8,730 nucleotides of DNA from Lachnospiraceae bacterium. Lineage in GTDB: Bacteria > Bacillota_A > Clostridia > Lachnospirales > Lachnospiraceae. The stretch lies in contig JAGCAV010000370.1 of NCBI GenBank assembly GCA_017652545.1, positions 1 through 8,730 on the forward strand, written 5' to 3'. This document shows positions 6,810 through 8,730 of the stretch, one piece after another. The notes beneath the pieces were generated by a model. It worked only from the letters and a program-made list of their open reading frames with translations, made no database searches and was not told the DNA's origin. How positions within the stretch are numbered: the stretch's first letter is position 1; each line of letters starts with the position of its first letter. The position numbers and the translations under genes were made by a program.

Positions 6810-6838
6810 ATTATAGCAAACATGCTTATGGCATGATA
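6810..6838 (-). promoter_or_regulatory. Promoter of the reductase gene, weak -35
   Basis: On the minus strand a perfect TATAAT lies at 6815-6810, about 50 nt before the reductase start. At 17 bp upstream the -35 position reads TATCAT, far from consensus, which is typical of promoters needing an activator. Transcription would begin near 6803. The 15-bp palindrome at 6821-6835 lies in the spacer and the edge of the -35 box. Confidence 0.6.
6821..6835. promoter_or_regulatory. Palindrome CATGC-N5-GCATG in the divergent promoter region
   Basis: CATGC (6821-6825), TTATG (6826-6830) and GCATG (6831-6835) form a perfect interrupted palindrome between the two divergent genes. It has the size and place of a LysR-type binding half-site, although the classic T-N11-A pattern is not exact. 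It covers the spacer of the reductase promoter, so binding here might repress as easily as activate. Confidence 0.45.
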
Positions 6839-6848
6839 ATATATAAAT

Positions 6849-6876
6849 GTTATAACCTATGCATTTTCGTTATAAA
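6849..6876. promoter_or_regulatory. Paired GTTATAA sites before lysR
   Basis: GTTATAAC (6849-6856, itself palindromic) and GTTATAAA (6869-6876) are 20 bp apart, two helical turns. They also read as an inverted repeat, TTATAAC-N12-GTTATAA (6850-6875). The pair lies just upstream of the lysR ribosome binding site and could be an autoregulatory LysR site. The same letters could also serve as -10 boxes for lysR, so the assignment is open. Confidence 0.4.
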
Positions 6877-6892
6877 GAAGGGGGTATTCTCA

Positions 6893-7789
6893 ATGACTGT
6901 CATGGAGCTGAGATGCTTTATAGCTGTGGCTAAAAAGCTTAATTATGTGAAGGCAGCAAAGTCCCTGTATATCTCCCAGCCGGCAGTTTCCCGGCATATC
7001 ATTTCCCTGGAAAAGGAGCTTGGGACTCCCCTGTTTCATCGGAGCCGGCAGTATGTTACCCTGACTGCTGCCGGTAATCGTTTTCTGTCTGAAGCGGAAG
7101 ATATCATTGAGCGGATCGATCTCGCCAAATACAACATTCAGAACAGTACGGATAATGAACTGCTCAGTGTGGGCTGTGTTTCCAGTATTCAGATCCAGGG
7201 ATTAAGCCAGATTTACAGGGAATATCATAAACTTAACCCGAATGTAACGATCAGCAATACAGAGATCGCCGTTTCTGATTACAGAAGGGTATCAATAGGA
7301 GACCGCCTGGATATAGCCTTTGTTCCCGGAGGCAGCTCATACTCCGCGCCTTATTCAGGCGCGGCTCTGAAATATCAGACTCTGTATAAAGGATGTCTGA
7401 CCTGTGTTGTCCGCAAAGATCATCCTCTTTCAGAGAGGAAGTCTGTTGCAATTAATGATCTCTCAGGTGAAACTCTGATCTTAATTGATCACGATCACTG
7501 TCCGCCTGAAATGGACGAAATACAGCTTGAGATCAGGCGGAACGGCAATAATCTCAAATACTATTTCAGTGGATCCTCCCTGTATACGATCCCCATGATC
7601 GAAGCAGGTCTCGGGATCGCTGTCATGCCGGATTTCGTAGTTCCTCCTGCTGAATATATTGCGGCTGTTCCTGTTTCTATTCCTTATGCTGTTGAGTATG
7701 GCCTCATCTTTCGGGCCAATGATAAATCTGACCACATTCGAAAAATGGTTCGTATAACAACGGATTATTATGAAAACAGGGCCGGATAA
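6893..7789 (+). CDS. LysR-family transcriptional regulator
   Basis: The 298-residue product is a full-length LysR-type regulator. An N-terminal winged helix-turn-helix (about residues 5-62) contains NYVKAAKSLYISQPAVSRHI (18-37) and ELGTPLFHR (42-50). A linker helix and an effector-binding domain (about 90-290) follow; RKDHPLS and MIEAGLGIAVMPD are typical of that domain. The start at 6893 is chosen because AAGGGGG lies 8 nt upstream and MTVMELRCF matches the family N-terminus; an in-frame ATG at 6833 would add 20 unlike residues. It is divergent from the reductase gene, the usual arrangement for a LysR regulator controlling its neighbour in response to that neighbour's substrate. The effector is unknown. 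The gene is visibly more AT-rich than the kinase gene beyond it. Confidence 0.95.
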   Translation: MTVMELRCFIAVAKKLNYVKAAKSLYISQPAVSRHIISLEKELGTPLFHRSRQYVTLTAAGNRFLSEAEDIIERIDLAKYNIQNSTDNELLSVGCVSSIQIQGLSQIYREYHKLNPNVTISNTEIAVSDYRRVSIGDRLDIAFVPGGSSYSAPYSGAALKYQTLYKGCLTCVVRKDHPLSERKSVAINDLSGETLILIDHDHCPPEMDEIQLEIRRNGNNLKYYFSGSSLYTIPMIEAGLGIAVMPDFVVPPAEYIAAVPVSIPYAVEYGLIFRANDKSDHIRKMVRITTDYYENRAG

Positions 7790-7792
7790 AGC

Positions 7793-7850
7793 TGTCCGCA
7801 GCCACGCGGACACCGGTAACAGCTACATAACAGCTGCCGGTAACAGCTGT
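7793..7850. repeat. Hairpin and 12-bp direct repeat between convergent genes
   Basis: Just after the lysR stop, TGTCCGC (7793-7799) and GCGGACA (7806-7812) form a perfect 7-bp stem with a 6-nt loop. Next, CCGGTAACAGCT is exactly repeated at 7813-7824 and 7837-7848, and ACAGCTG (7830-7836) can pair with CAGCTGT (7844-7850). No T-run follows on either strand, so this is at best an atypical terminator region for lysR and the kinase gene. Confidence 0.5.
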
Positions 7851-7878
7851 ATCCGTATATTGAACTGATTTTGGAGTT

Positions 7879-8730
7879 TCAGGGCAGTATGACCGTGAAC
7901 GTCGTCAGGAATCTTCCCCCGTCCTGTGCCTCGCTCGAAACGCCGATCTTTCCTCCGTGGATCTGCACGATGTTCTGCGCGATGGCAAGGCCCAGGCCGT
8001 GGCCTTCCACTTCCCGGCTGTGTGAACTGTCTGCCCTGTAGAATCGGTCGAAGATGTGTTTCTGCTCTTCAGGAGAAATACCGGCTCCCGTATCGGCCAC
8101 CCGCAGCCGCGCCTCCTTCCCCCGCCGGTCGACAGTGACCATGATCTGCGTTCCCTCATCGGCGTATTTGACCGCGTTGCTGAGGAGGATCACCGTGAGC
8201 TGGCGCAGCAGATCCTCACTGCCTGTGCAGATGACCTGCTCGCCGATCTGCGTTTCGATCTGTCTGCCGGCATCAAAGGCGGCGCTCTCCATCGGCAGGA
8301 CGGCAGACAGGACCACTTCTCCCAGATCCACCCGGGTCATCTGAAGGTCTGCCTCCCCTCTGTCGGTCTCCGCCAGCATCAGCAGGTTCCGGATCATCCT
8401 GTCTGTCCGTCGGACTTCATCCGTAATATAAGTCAGGGATTCATTCTCTCCGATCTCCCCCTGCAGGACCTGGGCGTTTGCTCCGATGACGGCAAGCGGC
8501 GTCTTCAGCTCATGGCTGGCATCCCAGACGAACTGCCTCTGCTTTTCGAACGCATCCTGCACCGGCCTGATCATGGCCCTGATCAGGAAATACGCGCCTA
8601 TACAAAGGAGCAGACAGGCCGCTGCCGCGATCAGCGCGCTCAGGCGCAGCACGCGCTGCGCGGTCATGATTTCCAGCCGCTCATCCAGCACGATCAAAAG
8701 ATCATTTCCGCCGCTTTTTGTGAGCGCAAA
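7879..8730 (-). CDS. Sensor histidine kinase, 5' part missing
   Basis: The visible 283 residues are the C-terminal part of a membrane sensor histidine kinase. The reading frame stays open to the right edge, so the start, first membrane helix and sensor domain lie outside. A TTG at 8697 in the same frame is not a likely start. Numbered from the edge: a membrane helix at about 31-50, the H-box WDASHELKTPLAVI with His73, the N-box LLSNAVKYA with Asn185, the G1 box ADTGAGIS (Asp213), the F-box IFDRFYRAD and the G2 box GHGLGLAIA (about 243-251). All catalytic boxes are intact, and only a short HAMP-like linker separates the helix from the H-box. A response regulator gene would be expected upstream, beyond the window. 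The signal is unknown. Confidence 0.94.
   Translation of the reverse strand, partial: FALTKSGGNDLLIVLDERLEIMTAQRVLRLSALIAAAACLLLCIGAYFLIRAMIRPVQDAFEKQRQFVWDASHELKTPLAVIGANAQVLQGEIGENESLTYITDEVRRTDRMIRNLLMLAETDRGEADLQMTRVDLGEVVLSAVLPMESAAFDAGRQIETQIGEQVICTGSEDLLRQLTVILLSNAVKYADEGTQIMVTVDRRGKEARLRVADTGAGISPEEQKHIFDRFYRADSSHSREVEGHGLGLAIAQNIVQIHGGKIGVSSEAQDGGRFLTTFTVILP

Noticed and set aside
5412..6836. A 474-codon open frame on the plus strand opposite the reductase gene
   Set aside because: Its product matches no family I recognise, is rich in Cys, His and Arg as antisense frames of GC-rich genes are, and it lies fully over a clear reductase gene.
6833..6892. Longer LysR protein starting at 6833
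   Set aside because: The extra 20 residues precede the normal family start and lack a ribosome binding site, whereas 6893 has a strong one.
8695..8697. TTG at 8697 as the true start of the histidine kinase
   Set aside because: The frame is open to the edge of the window and a kinase of this type should have a sensor domain and first membrane helix upstream.

Overview
The window reads as a piece of chromosome from an anaerobic Firmicute of the class Clostridia, plausibly a gut Lachnospiraceae. The evidence is the close similarity by eye of the tgt product to lachnospiral Tgt, the yicC-gmk pair, strong AGGAGG-type ribosome binding sites, and a Tat-exported FMN/FAD reductase of a kind common in gut anaerobes. 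The taxonomic call is by recognition, not by a search.

Left part (1-3300) is housekeeping, all on the minus strand. From right to left along transcription: tgt (tRNA-guanine transglycosylase) overlaps a HAD-family phosphatase gene by ATGA. A sigma-A-like promoter (TTGACG, 17 bp, TATAAT) then drives yicC, and gmk follows 13 nt later and runs off the left edge. The yicC leader begins with a hairpin followed by a U-rich run.

Middle part (3300-4750) is an AT-rich stretch with one orphan gene, a AAA-type ATPase with a probable C-terminal winged helix. It is preceded by an array of same-strand GGTTTA repeats. A nested hairpin terminator at 4672-4722 closes the reductase gene to its right.

Right part: a Tat-exported flavoprotein reductase (N-terminal FMN-binding domain with a flavinylation motif, then a fumarate-reductase-like FAD domain) is transcribed leftward. 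It is divergent from a LysR-type regulator, with about 130 bp between them that holds a TATAAT box and two inverted repeats. The pair looks like a self-contained module that senses and reduces an unknown organic electron acceptor. The residues expected to bind a dicarboxylate appear to be replaced, so the substrate is probably not fumarate.

The window ends with a sensor histidine kinase gene on the minus strand, convergent with lysR and cut by the right edge. No tRNA, rRNA, CRISPR array, transposase or insertion sequence was seen. The most unusual items are the reductase/LysR module, the repeat array before the orphan ATPase, and the hairpin leader of yicC.
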